Shown in pieces: positions 17,365-25,358 of a stretch of DNA of 32,908 bases. Origin of the DNA: Vicinamibacteria bacterium. Lineage in GTDB: Bacteria > Acidobacteriota > Vicinamibacteria > Vicinamibacterales > UBA2999. The stretch spans positions 1 to 32,908 of the forward strand of contig JAICQE010000022.1 in assembly GCA_025938035.1 (NCBI GenBank), written 5' to 3'. Both the position numbers and the translations under genes were made by a program. Under the pieces are notes generated by a model. That model made no database searches. It was not told where the DNA came from and saw only the letters and a program-made list of their open reading frames with translations. Each line of letters starts with the position of its first letter. The stretch's first letter is position 1.

Positions 17365-17817
17365 ACTTCGGGCAGATTGTCGCACCGCCCGGAGAGCGCG
17401 ATCAGCTTATTCGAAGCCGTTGCACAGTGTTTTGCGAGGATGCGCGCAGGGGGCACGCGCATGAGATGGGTCCCCGGGCTTGGAATCCCGGCAGGGGCCA
17501 CATCGAGCCACACTGACCCCTGCCGGGGAAGAGCCATGCAGTGACCGCGACGACACCGCACGAACCCTTTACACGATCCTCGGCCAGCTTGTGGGGAGCT
17601 GTCTATCCAGTCAACGATTGAGATTCTCGGAATTAACCTGGGCACCCCGGGCAGGTGGCTCGACTGCACCGCCGCCGCCGGGTCCTACGTCTTAGTTTGT
17701 AGGGTGCGGAGGCTAGCGTGCCCCGAAACGGCTCAGTCGCGGATCTTTCACTTGCTTTTCCGGCGGCTCAGAGCGAAAACTGATCCCTATATCCCAGCTC
17801 GGAAAGGCGCAACACCT
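17365..17817. other. 453-base intergenic region between divergent PKD-like and PhoX genes
   Basis: No convincing gene or tRNA is visible here. It must hold the promoters for both divergent genes, but I cannot place a clear -35/-10 pair. Its one clear structure is a perfect inverted repeat, CCCGGCAGGGG at 17487-17497 and CCCCTGCCGGG at 17517-17527, enclosing 19 bases. The stretch GGTCCCCGGGCTTGGAATCC looked briefly like a tRNA T-arm but lacks the TTCRA loop and the other arms. Confidence 0.6.
17487..17527. repeat. Perfect 11-bp inverted repeat with 19-base loop
   Basis: CCCGGCAGGGG (17487-17497) pairs with CCCCTGCCGGG (17517-17527). There is no T-run after either arm, so it is not a standard intrinsic terminator. 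It lies about 290 bases upstream of the PhoX start and about 125 bases upstream of the PKD-like start, so a regulator site or a leader-RNA hairpin is possible. Confidence 0.7.
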
Positions 17818-19194
17818 GTGTCTTCAATCGATCGCCGGACATTTCTCAAAGGGGCCGCCACCGCGGCGGCGGCCGTTCCGTTTCACACGCTCCTCGCGCG
17901 CGCCGACGTGTTCGCGCAGACCGGAAACGTCCGCAACCTGCGCAGCGTGGGCTACGGCCGGCTGGTTGACGCGATCGACGAAGCCACGGGCCTTCCGCTG
18001 TTGAAACTGCCCGAGGGCTTTCGTTATGTGACCTTCGGCTGGAAGGGCGACGTGATGGCCGATGGCCAGCGTATCCCGAGCCGGCACGATGGCATGGGCG
18101 CGTTCGACGCCGGCAACGGGCGCGTGCGTCTTGTCCGCAACCACGAAGAGGATTTCGGAACGCCGTTCAGCGGCGCCGCGTATGACCCGACATCCGCCGG
18201 CGGAACGACGACGCTCGAGTTCGACCAGAACGAGGGCCGGTTCATCTCCGCGCACGCCAGCCTCGGTGGGACGGAGCGAAATTGCGCCGGCGGGATCACG
18301 CTCTGGAACTCGTGGCTGACCTGCGAGGAGACAACCTCGTTCACCGACCGCCCGCACGGGTATGTGTTCGAGGTGCCGGCGGACGGAACCGGCGATCCGC
18401 AGCCGATTCGCGACATGGGCCGCTTCTCGCACGAGGCGGTGGCCTTCGATCCCGTCACGGGATACGTCTACGAAACCGAAGACGCGGGCGCGTCGTTCCT
18501 TGGATTCTTCGGCGCCACCAACAAGTCCGGCTTCTACCGGTTCATCCCGAACGTGAACGGCCGCCTGGCCGCCGGCGGGCAGTTGTTCATGATGAAGGTG
18601 AAGGGGAAAACCAGAATCAACCTGGGCGACTCGTACAAGAACGGCCAGACGTTCGACGTCGAGTGGGTGCCGATCGCGAAACCGGACAATCCGGATCGCC
18701 ACGCGCCATCCGACCACGTCTGGGCGCAGGGACGCACCCAGGGCGCGGCGACGTTCCAGCGGCTCGAAGGCTGCTGGTCGGGCGCGGATCGCAAGATCTA
18801 TATCGTCTCGACCAACGGCGGGCGCGGGCAGGGACAGATCTGGGTGTATGACCCGGCCGCCGAAAACATTTCGCTGCTGTTCGAATCGCCCGGCAAGGAC
18901 GTGCTGAACAAGCCGGATCACATGACCGTCAGCCCGCGCGGCGGCCTCGTCCTCTGCGAGGACGGCGGCGGCGACGAGTACCTGCACGGCCTGACGACGG
19001 ACGGCGAGATCTTCGCGTTCGCGCAGAACAACGTGAAGCTGCGCGGCGAACGGAACGGGCTGACCGGCGACTTCACCCACTCTGAATGGGCCGGCCCCTG
19101 CTACAGCCCCGACGGAAAGTGGCTCTTCGCCAACATCTTCGAACCCGGGATCACCGTCGCGATCACTGGTCCCTGGCAGTCCGGCGCGCTGTGA
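17818..19194 (+). CDS. PhoX-family (DUF839) Tat-exported phosphatase-like protein
   Basis: A 458-residue protein of the PhoX/DUF839 family; characterised PhoX enzymes are Ca/Fe-dependent periplasmic alkaline phosphatases. The start SSIDRRTFLKGAATAAAAVP is a twin-arginine signal. Family landmarks in order are VRNHEEDFGTPF, GGTERNCAGGITLWNSWLTC then EE, HGYVFEVPADG, GRFSHEAVAFDP, VSTNGGRGQGQIWVYDP, KPDHMTVSPRGGLVLCEDGG and AGPCYSPDGKWLFANI. These include the Cys and acidic residues that hold the metal centre in PhoX by family analogy. I chose the GTG at 17818 because GGAAAGG lies at 17801-17807 and the Tat motif follows at once; the frame stays open upstream to 17704. A repeat hairpin starts right after the stop. 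Whether it is regulated by phosphate is unknown: I found no clear Pho box. Confidence 0.85.
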   Translation: MSSIDRRTFLKGAATAAAAVPFHTLLARADVFAQTGNVRNLRSVGYGRLVDAIDEATGLPLLKLPEGFRYVTFGWKGDVMADGQRIPSRHDGMGAFDAGNGRVRLVRNHEEDFGTPFSGAAYDPTSAGGTTTLEFDQNEGRFISAHASLGGTERNCAGGITLWNSWLTCEETTSFTDRPHGYVFEVPADGTGDPQPIRDMGRFSHEAVAFDPVTGYVYETEDAGASFLGFFGATNKSGFYRFIPNVNGRLAAGGQLFMMKVKGKTRINLGDSYKNGQTFDVEWVPIAKPDNPDRHAPSDHVWAQGRTQGAATFQRLEGCWSGADRKIYIVSTNGGRGQGQIWVYDPAAENISLLFESPGKDVLNKPDHMTVSPRGGLVLCEDGGGDEYLHGLTTDGEIFAFAQNNVKLRGERNGLTGDFTHSEWAGPCYSPDGKWLFANIFEPGITVAITGPWQSGAL

Positions 19195-19314
19195 CTGGGT
19201 AGCCTGGGTTGCCTAGGTAGCCTGGGTTGCCTAGCCTGGGTTGCCTAGCCTGGGTGGTCAGTCACTGGAGCTACGCAGGCTACCCAGGCAACCGAGCTAC
19301 CCAGGCAACCCAGT
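19195..19314. repeat. 9-bp repeat arrays in inverted orientation (GCCTGGGTA family)
   Basis: The left arm (19195-19256) is built from GCCTGGGTA/GCCTGGGTT/GCCTAGGTA-type units; the right arm (about 19275-19314) carries the complementary GGCTACCCAGGCAACC units. The two arms can pair over roughly 36 bases with a few mismatches. The array begins at the base directly after the PhoX TGA and ends about 58 bases before the next start codon. The same repeat family recurs at 32202-32342. It has no T-run, so a standard terminator is not evident. Confidence 0.85.
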
Positions 19315-19372
19315 TAGCACCTCATCCGGATTCGTGGCGGCGCCCTTGCTACTCGTTACGGCAGAGGACGCT

Positions 19373-20908
19373 ATGCCGCTGCACACTTCCGCTCGACCGC
19401 GCACGACACCCTATTGGTCGGACTCCGCCTCGATCCCGGTGTTTCCAAAGCTCGGCAGTAATCTGCGCGTGGACGTGCTCGTTGTCGGCGGCGGCCTCAC
19501 AGGTTTGACGACGGCCTATCTCCTGGCCGACGCGGGAAAGACGGTGGCCGTTGTCGAACGCGAACGCTGCGCGCAGATCGACACCGGCCACACGACCGCG
19601 CATCTGACGATGGTCACCGATGCGCAGCTGATTGACCTCGTCGATCGGTTTGGCCGGGACCACGCGCAGGCCGTCTGGGACGCGGGGCTGGCTGCCATCT
19701 CTCAGATCGACGACATCCAGCGAGAGCAGTCCATCGACTGCAACTTCGCATGGGTGGACGGGTATCTCCACGCCCAGCGCGGCAACGTCACCGAACAGGA
19801 CGTCGCGGATCTGAAGAAGAGTGCGGCACTTGCGGCGGAAATGGGCTTCGATGCGACGTTCGTGGACGAAGTTCCGCTGATGTCCGTGCCAGGAATCCGA
19901 TTCGAGAACCAGGCGCGCTTTCACCCGCGGAAATATCTCGCCGGCCTCGTCGGCGCCCTGCAGCAGATGGGCGTTCAGATTTACGAGCAGAGCGCCGCCG
20001 ACGAGTTTTCGACCGATCCGCTCTCGGTCACGGTGAACGGCCACACCGTCACCTGCGACGACATCGTCATCGCCACGCACAACCCGCTGGTCGGCGTGAA
20101 GAACATCGTCACGGCGACGGCGTTTCAGACGAAGCTCGCGCTGTATACGAGCTACGTCGTGGCCGGGCGCGTTCCCGCCGGATCGGTGGTGGACGCACTG
20201 TTCTGGGATACGGCGGATCCGTATCGATACCTGCGTCTCGATCCGCATCCGGAGTTCGACGTGGTCGTCTTTGGCGGAGAGGATCACAAGACGGGCCAGT
20301 CGGCGAATCCGTCGGAGTGCTACAAACGGCTCGAAACACAGCTCACGGCGCTGCTGCCGAAGGTCGAGATCACACATCACTGGTCGGGGCAGGTCATCGA
20401 AACTCCGGACGCCCTTCCCTACATCGGCGAGATGGCATCGCACCAGTACGCCGGAACCGGCTTCTGCGGAAACGGGATCACGTTCGGCACGCTCACCGCG
20501 ATCATGACGACCGACGCGATTCTCGGACAGCCGAATCCCTGGGCCGAACTGTTCGATCCCGGCCGGAAGGCGATCCTGCGCGGCGCGTGGGAGTACATCA
20601 AGGAGAACAAGGACTACGCGTACTACCTGATCCGCGATCGCTTCGCAGGAGCGGAGGGTCGATCGCTCCGCGCCGTCACACGCGGCAGCGGCAAGGTGAT
20701 CGACTACAACGGGCAGAAGGTCGCCGCCTATCGTGATGACCAGGGCAACATGACGTTGCGTTCGGCCACCTGCACCCACATGGCCTGCATCGTCGGCTGG
20801 AACGACGCCGAGCGGACGTGGGACTGTCCGTGCCACGGATCGCGGTTCAAGCCGGACGGCGACGTGATTTCAGGGCCGGCTGAATCTCCTTTGCCGAGCG
20901 TCGAATAG
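19373..20908 (+). CDS. FAD-dependent oxidoreductase with C-terminal Rieske [2Fe-2S] domain (YhfW-like)
   Basis: A 511-residue fusion of a DAO-type flavin domain and a Rieske domain, the layout of Bacillus YhfW. The FAD fold is VLVVGGGLTGLTTAYLLADA with Gly39, Gly41 and Gly44, and an acidic strand end VVERE. The motif HTTAHLTMVTD follows. The flavin domain closes near GTGFCGNGITFGTLTA (about residue 360-378). The Rieske domain begins near 440, with ligands Cys467-x-His469 and Cys485-x2-His488 in CTHMAC and CPCHGSRF; Cys472 and Cys487 match the extra disulfide of bc1-type Rieske proteins. GAGG at 19364-19367 supports the ATG at 19373 over an upstream in-frame ATG that would translate repeats. 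No signal peptide, so predicted cytoplasmic. The substrate and electron partner are unknown. Confidence 0.88.
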   Translation: MPLHTSARPRTTPYWSDSASIPVFPKLGSNLRVDVLVVGGGLTGLTTAYLLADAGKTVAVVERERCAQIDTGHTTAHLTMVTDAQLIDLVDRFGRDHAQAVWDAGLAAISQIDDIQREQSIDCNFAWVDGYLHAQRGNVTEQDVADLKKSAALAAEMGFDATFVDEVPLMSVPGIRFENQARFHPRKYLAGLVGALQQMGVQIYEQSAADEFSTDPLSVTVNGHTVTCDDIVIATHNPLVGVKNIVTATAFQTKLALYTSYVVAGRVPAGSVVDALFWDTADPYRYLRLDPHPEFDVVVFGGEDHKTGQSANPSECYKRLETQLTALLPKVEITHHWSGQVIETPDALPYIGEMASHQYAGTGFCGNGITFGTLTAIMTTDAILGQPNPWAELFDPGRKAILRGAWEYIKENKDYAYYLIRDRFAGAEGRSLRAVTRGSGKVIDYNGQKVAAYRDDQGNMTLRSATCTHMACIVGWNDAERTWDCPCHGSRFKPDGDVISGPAESPLPSVE

Positions 20909-20942
20909 AACAGATCCTTCGCGCCCTTCGTGGCTATTTCGG

Positions 20943-22016
20943 TTATGACCGCGCGCGTTTTCGCCACATCAGCAGAACGAGGACGGCGCCCGCGACTCGC
21001 TCGAACCATGAAAGTCCGCCCCGCGCCGGCGCCACCTCGCGGAACACCGGCAGCGCGACGGGCGCGGTCTCCATCGCGGGCGCGGTCACCGGTTTTCGCT
21101 CGCGGAACGCCCGGCCGGCGGCGGCACCGATCTTCCTTCTCTCGCCCGGAACCTTCTCGCCTGGTGCCTTGCCCCATGGCGACGCATGCTCGATTTCGGC
21201 CGCGGCCTCGGCGCCGATGATCAGCATCAACCCCGAGATGTAGAACCACAGCATCAACAGGATGACGCCGGTCACGGTCCCGTATGTCGCCTCGTAGTTC
21301 CCGAAGCTGACGACATAGAAGCGGAACCCCAGGGACGCGATCACCCAGAGCGTTGCGGCAAGCACCGACCCGGGCGTGATCCAGGTGAAGTCCTGCTCCG
21401 CATCCGGCGCGTAGTAATAGACGAGCGCGATTCCCGTGGTGACCAGGGCGAACGCGATCGGCCACTGCAGGATCTTCCACGTCGTCGTGAAAAGGGCCCC
21501 GAACCCAAAGGAGCCGGCAAGCAGGTCGGCGACCTGGGGGCCGGCGACGATCAGCCCGGCCGACAGCACAACGAAAACCGCGAGGCCAACGGTGAGGAGA
21601 ACGGCGGTGATGCGCACTTTCCACCACGGGCGCGACTCGTCGATGTCGTAGGCGCGGTTCATGGCGTCGATCATCGCCACCATCGCGGCGGAGCTGCTCC
21701 AGAGGGCGCCGGCGAGGCCGATGCTGAAGATCCCGCCGTCGTTGCCGTTGGCGAGGCGCGCCATCTGCTCGCGGATGAGTGTGACCATTTCCGGCGGGGC
21801 GATTCGCCCGAACAGAGACGTCACCTCATCGGTGAAGTTCTGCAGCGGAAGGAAGCTGGCGAGCGCGATGACGCAGAGCACGGTGGGAAACAGCGCCAGA
21901 AGGAAGTAGTACGCGAGCTGCGCCGCCAGCCCAAGGCCGTTATCGGCGACGGTTTCCTTGTAGGTGCGCCGCAGCAGCTCTTTCCAGCTCAGCGTGCTCT
22001 CGAAGTACCACAGCAT
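20943..22016 (-). CDS. YihY/virulence factor BrkB family membrane protein
   Basis: A 357-residue inner-membrane protein of the YihY/BrkB family (once mis-annotated as RNase BN). The start WKELLRRTYKETVADNGLGL is followed by the family segments AAQLAYYFLLALFPTVLCVI, then IDAMNRAYDIDESRPWWKVR, ILQWPIAFALVTTGIALVYY and TYGTVTGVILLMLWFYISGL. These fit the usual six membrane helices. A basic, Pro/Ala-rich C-terminal tail of about 75 residues (near 280-357) with a possible extra hydrophobic segment (RVAGAVLVLLMW) extends past the normal family end. The ATG at 22016 has GGAGG a few bases upstream on the minus strand; the frame stays open far upstream, but that part has no homology pattern. It converges with the FAD-Rieske gene, 34 bases away. 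Function is unsettled in the family. Confidence 0.88.
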   Translation of the reverse strand: MLWYFESTLSWKELLRRTYKETVADNGLGLAAQLAYYFLLALFPTVLCVIALASFLPLQNFTDEVTSLFGRIAPPEMVTLIREQMARLANGNDGGIFSIGLAGALWSSSAAMVAMIDAMNRAYDIDESRPWWKVRITAVLLTVGLAVFVVLSAGLIVAGPQVADLLAGSFGFGALFTTTWKILQWPIAFALVTTGIALVYYYAPDAEQDFTWITPGSVLAATLWVIASLGFRFYVVSFGNYEATYGTVTGVILLMLWFYISGLMLIIGAEAAAEIEHASPWGKAPGEKVPGERRKIGAAAGRAFRERKPVTAPAMETAPVALPVFREVAPARGGLSWFERVAGAVLVLLMWRKRARS

Positions 22017-22074
22017 TCGCCCCTCCGATGGCCTCGAGGCCCCCCTACAGGAGTGCCCTACGTAGCATTGAAGG

Positions 22075-22119
22075 GGTGCCCTGCGTAAACGCAACGCAGG
22101 GCACCGCTTCAGCGGTGCC
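22075..22119. repeat. Two overlapping hairpin-forming palindromes (REP-like)
   Basis: GGTGCCCTGCGT (22075-22086) pairs with ACGCAGGGCACC (22094-22105) around a seven-base loop. GGCACCGC (22100-22107) pairs with GCGGTGCC (22112-22119) around TTCA. The two stems share 22100-22105 and so exclude one another. A partial copy of the same wording (AGTGCCCTACGTAGC) lies just before, at about 22052-22066. The element sits between the divergent BrkB and TonB-receptor genes. Confidence 0.75.
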
Positions 22120-22154
22120 ATGGTTCGTCGTGCAACCGATCTGCCAGCCTTCTG

Positions 22155-22183
22155 TTGACAAACCCGGTGAGAAGACGTTGAAT
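22155..22183 (+). promoter_or_regulatory. Possible sigma70-type promoter for the TonB-dependent receptor
   Basis: A perfect TTGACA (22155-22160) is followed after exactly 17 bases by TTGAAT (22178-22183), which matches four of six -10 consensus positions. Transcription would begin near 22190, giving a leader of about 65 bases before the ATG at 22257. The overlapping hairpins lie upstream of it. The call rests on sequence match only. Confidence 0.4.
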
Positions 22184-22256
22184 CCCGACAATTCATTTCG
22201 GGTAGACCCACGCCGTCATCCTCGAGCCAGGTCGTTTTCAACGAAGGAGAACCGCG

Positions 22257-25200
22257 ATGCGTGGAGTGATAAAGGTCGTCGTGATCGTCACGGCGGTCGT
22301 CCTGCTGCCCTCCCTTGCCGCTGCGCAAGGAACCCTCACCGGCACCGTCCGGGACCAGTCTGGCTCCGTCCTGCCAGGCGTCACGGTTGAAGCGTCCAGT
22401 CCCGCCTTGATCGAAAAGGTCCGCGCTGCCGTCACCGACACGGCGGGCCAGTACCGCATTCCAGGCCTGAACCCCGGCACCTACTCGCTGACGTTCAGGC
22501 TGTCCGGTTTCACCACGGTCACGCGGACGGGCATCGAGCTCAGCGGCACCGCGACGCTGACGATTCCCGTCGACCTGCGAGTCGGCACCCTCACCGAGAC
22601 GATCACCGTCACGGGTGAAACACCGGTGGTCGACGTGCAGACGGCGCAGCGCGAAACGGTGCTCAGCGCCGAGGTGATCCAAACGATGCCCGGTCTCCGC
22701 ACCGTCGGCACATTGCTCAACGCGGTTCCTGGCCTCGTCGTGAATGATGGCGCGCTGGCGCTGTCGCCGACGATGACGTTCTTCGCCGCGCGCGGCGGGC
22801 CGATCAACGAAGGGCGCATGGCGATCAACGGCATGACGATCGCCGCGCCATTCAACGGCGGCGGCGTATCGACCTATATCCTCGACTCGATCAACACCGA
22901 CGAAATCTCGGTGACCGTGGCGGGCGGCCTCGGCGAATCCGACATCGGCGGGCCGATGATGAACCTGGTGCCGCGGTCCGGCGGCAACTCGTTTCGCGGG
23001 CAGGCATTCGTCAACAACGCCGGCGACTGGTCGCGCGGCGACAACCTGAATGCGGAGCTGAGGGCGCCGTCGCCGGGACCGAATCTCTCGGAAACGCCGG
23101 GCATCATCAACGCCTATGACGCAAGCGTTTCCTACGGCGGCCCGATCCTGCGCGATCGGCTCTGGTTCTTCGGCAGCTACCGCAGCCTGGAAACCGCCGC
23201 GGCCGTGCCGGGGGTCGTCTACAACGTGAACGCCTTCAACGCCGCGCGGTGGGACTGGGTTGCCGACCCGACGGTCACGGCGCGGACGCTGCAGGGGCGG
23301 CAGTCGTACATCGGCAGAATCACGATGCAGGTGTCGGCCAAGCATCGCGTTGCGTACAACCAGGAGTACCAACGCCGCTGCGAGGGATCGTCGTTGCGGC
23401 TCGACAGCGACGTCGGCTGCAACAAGCGCGGCGACGATTGGGTTGGGCTGGGGGCGGGCTCGACGGCTCCCTCACCCGAGGCCAATCCGAGCTACTTCGG
23501 GAACCTTCCGTATCACGTCAACCAGGCGATATGGACGGCGCCGATGACGAACAAGCTCCTGCTCGAGGCGGGCTTCACCCGCTTCATGTTCCGTGGCGGA
23601 ACGACCGGCCGGCCAGCGCCGGATGGCATTCTGGACATGATCCAGGTGACCGAGCAGTCCACCTTGATCAATGCATCGACGGGGCTGCCGTATGCGCCGC
23701 GCGCGAACTTCGTCTATCGCGGGGTAGCAACGGCCAATCCGAATTACGCCAACCCGAACAACTGGCGTGCCTCTGCCTCGTACGTCACGGGCTCGCATGA
23801 GATGAAGGTCGGCTATCAGGGCTCGTACATCCGGGTCAAGAACTGGTTCCTCGTCAATGAGCAGCAGCTGGCCTACCGCTTCAACCGGGGCGAGCCGAAC
23901 CAGATCACCTGGCGCCTCCCGGAGTGGCATCAGTCCGACCGCACGGCAACGGCATCCATCTACGTACAGGACAAGTGGACGCGCGGCCGATTGACGCTGC
24001 AGGGTGCGCTCCGCTACGACCGCGCCTGGAGCTTCACCCCGGCAGACCACAACGGAACGCCATTCGTTTCGCCGTTCAACGCGGCGCCGATCAGCTTCGA
24101 GCGCACCGTGGGTGTGGACGCGTTCAACGACATCACGCCGCGCCTCGGCGTCGCCTACGACCTGTTCGGCAACGGCCGGACGGCGCTGAAGTTCAACTTC
24201 GGCCATTACCTCGACTCGGCCACCAACGACAGCGAGTACACGAGCAACAGTCCGGCGGCGCGGATCGTTCGCGTAGGGACGCGTAACTGGACCGATTCGG
24301 ACGGCGACAAGGTCGTTGACTGCAACATCATGAACTTCGCCCAGAACGGCGAGTGCCTGGGGGTGACGGGCGACTCGCTGAACTTCGGGACGGTCTCGGG
24401 CAACATCACGCAGGTGAACCAGGACACGCTGCACGGTTGGGGCGTCCGCCAGAGCGACTGGCAGTGGGGAATCACGCTCCAGCAGGAGGTCCTGCCGAGA
24501 ATGTCGGTCGAGGTTGCGTACAACCGCCGCTGGTTCCTTGGCGCCAAAGTGACTGACAACACGCTGCGCGGTCCCACGGACTACCAGGACTTCACGATCA
24601 CGACTCCTGTGGATCCGCGGCTGCCTGGCGGCGGCGGCTATCCGATCACGCTGCAGCTGGTGACGCAGGCGGCTTCCGATCGCGGCGTGCGGAACCTCGT
24701 CACGTTCGAAACCGACTTCGGGCCGGAGCGCGAGCAGTACTGGCACGGCGTTGACGTTACGTTGAACGGACGTCTCCGCCAGGGGTTCTCGTTCCAGGTC
24801 GGGACGCAGACCGGCCGCGCGGTTATGGATACGTGCGAGACCGCCCGGAACATTGACGGTGGCGGCCTGATCAGGGACTTGCGCAGCTGTCGCAACGTAG
24901 ACCCGTTCCAAACGACGGTGCGCGGTCTGGCGTCGTACACGATCCCCAAAGTCGACGTCCTGATCAGCGGCACGGTGCGCTCGCAGGCGCCGCTCGAACG
25001 CGTGGCCAACTGGGCGATACCCAACACGATGATTCGCGACGCCATCGGACGGCTACCCCCCAACTCGGCGCCCACCGGCAATACGATCGTCGATATTCTG
25101 GACGCGAATCATCAGCTGTACGCCGACGAACGGCGGACGCAGATCGATATGCGCTTCGCGAAGATCTTCCGGTTCGGCGGGCGTCGCGTGGACCTCGGCG

Positions 25201-25358
25201 TCGATCTCAGCAACCTGCTCAACACGAACTACGCGACGACGTACGAGAACACGTATCAGTTCAGCGCCAACAATACGGCGTTGGGAGGGACGTGGAACAA
25301 CCCGACGGCGATCTACACGCCGCGGTTCGTGCGCTGGAATCTGACTGTGGATTTCTAG
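22257..25358 (+). CDS. TonB-dependent receptor, Oar-like, with N-terminal carboxypeptidase-regulatory-like domain
   Basis: A 1033-residue outer-membrane receptor. KVVVIVTAVVLLPSLAAAQ is a signal peptide. Residues about 25-110 form a carboxypeptidase-regulatory-like (Cna-B-type) domain: GTVRDQSGSVLPGVTVEASS, then TAGQYRIPGLNPGTYSLTF. The plug region follows (TVTGETPVVDVQTAQRETVL, with LNAVPGLV and FFAARGG). The rest is a large beta barrel, including SYGGPILRDRLWFFGSYR, and it ends RWNLTVDF with the C-terminal Phe expected for barrel assembly. Such receptors are abundant in Acidobacteriota and import oligosaccharides or siderophores, or export proteins; this one's ligand is unknown. AAGGAG at 22244-22249 supports the ATG. 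The 3' end shares the palindrome CTAG with the convergent sugar dehydrogenase. Confidence 0.93.
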   Translation: MRGVIKVVVIVTAVVLLPSLAAAQGTLTGTVRDQSGSVLPGVTVEASSPALIEKVRAAVTDTAGQYRIPGLNPGTYSLTFRLSGFTTVTRTGIELSGTATLTIPVDLRVGTLTETITVTGETPVVDVQTAQRETVLSAEVIQTMPGLRTVGTLLNAVPGLVVNDGALALSPTMTFFAARGGPINEGRMAINGMTIAAPFNGGGVSTYILDSINTDEISVTVAGGLGESDIGGPMMNLVPRSGGNSFRGQAFVNNAGDWSRGDNLNAELRAPSPGPNLSETPGIINAYDASVSYGGPILRDRLWFFGSYRSLETAAAVPGVVYNVNAFNAARWDWVADPTVTARTLQGRQSYIGRITMQVSAKHRVAYNQEYQRRCEGSSLRLDSDVGCNKRGDDWVGLGAGSTAPSPEANPSYFGNLPYHVNQAIWTAPMTNKLLLEAGFTRFMFRGGTTGRPAPDGILDMIQVTEQSTLINASTGLPYAPRANFVYRGVATANPNYANPNNWRASASYVTGSHEMKVGYQGSYIRVKNWFLVNEQQLAYRFNRGEPNQITWRLPEWHQSDRTATASIYVQDKWTRGRLTLQGALRYDRAWSFTPADHNGTPFVSPFNAAPISFERTVGVDAFNDITPRLGVAYDLFGNGRTALKFNFGHYLDSATNDSEYTSNSPAARIVRVGTRNWTDSDGDKVVDCNIMNFAQNGECLGVTGDSLNFGTVSGNITQVNQDTLHGWGVRQSDWQWGITLQQEVLPRMSVEVAYNRRWFLGAKVTDNTLRGPTDYQDFTITTPVDPRLPGGGGYPITLQLVTQAASDRGVRNLVTFETDFGPEREQYWHGVDVTLNGRLRQGFSFQVGTQTGRAVMDTCETARNIDGGGLIRDLRSCRNVDPFQTTVRGLASYTIPKVDVLISGTVRSQAPLERVANWAIPNTMIRDAIGRLPPNSAPTGNTIVDILDANHQLYADERRTQIDMRFAKIFRFGGRRVDLGVDLSNLLNTNYATTYENTYQFSANNTALGGTWNNPTAIYTPRFVRWNLTVDF

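Noticed and set aside
17470..17500. Possible tRNA T-arm in the divergent spacer
   Set aside because: The loop is eight bases without the TTCRA pattern, and no D-arm, anticodon arm or acceptor stem can be built around it.
19195..19314. Standard intrinsic terminator after the PhoX gene
   Set aside because: The stem is long, but no T-run follows either arm, so it was listed as a repeat hairpin and not as a terminator.
22017..23372. Extension of the BrkB gene upstream to an 809-residue protein
   Set aside because: The extra part overlaps the TonB receptor gene on the other strand and has shadow-frame composition. The ATG at 22016 has a good ribosome site and starts at the family's normal N-terminus.
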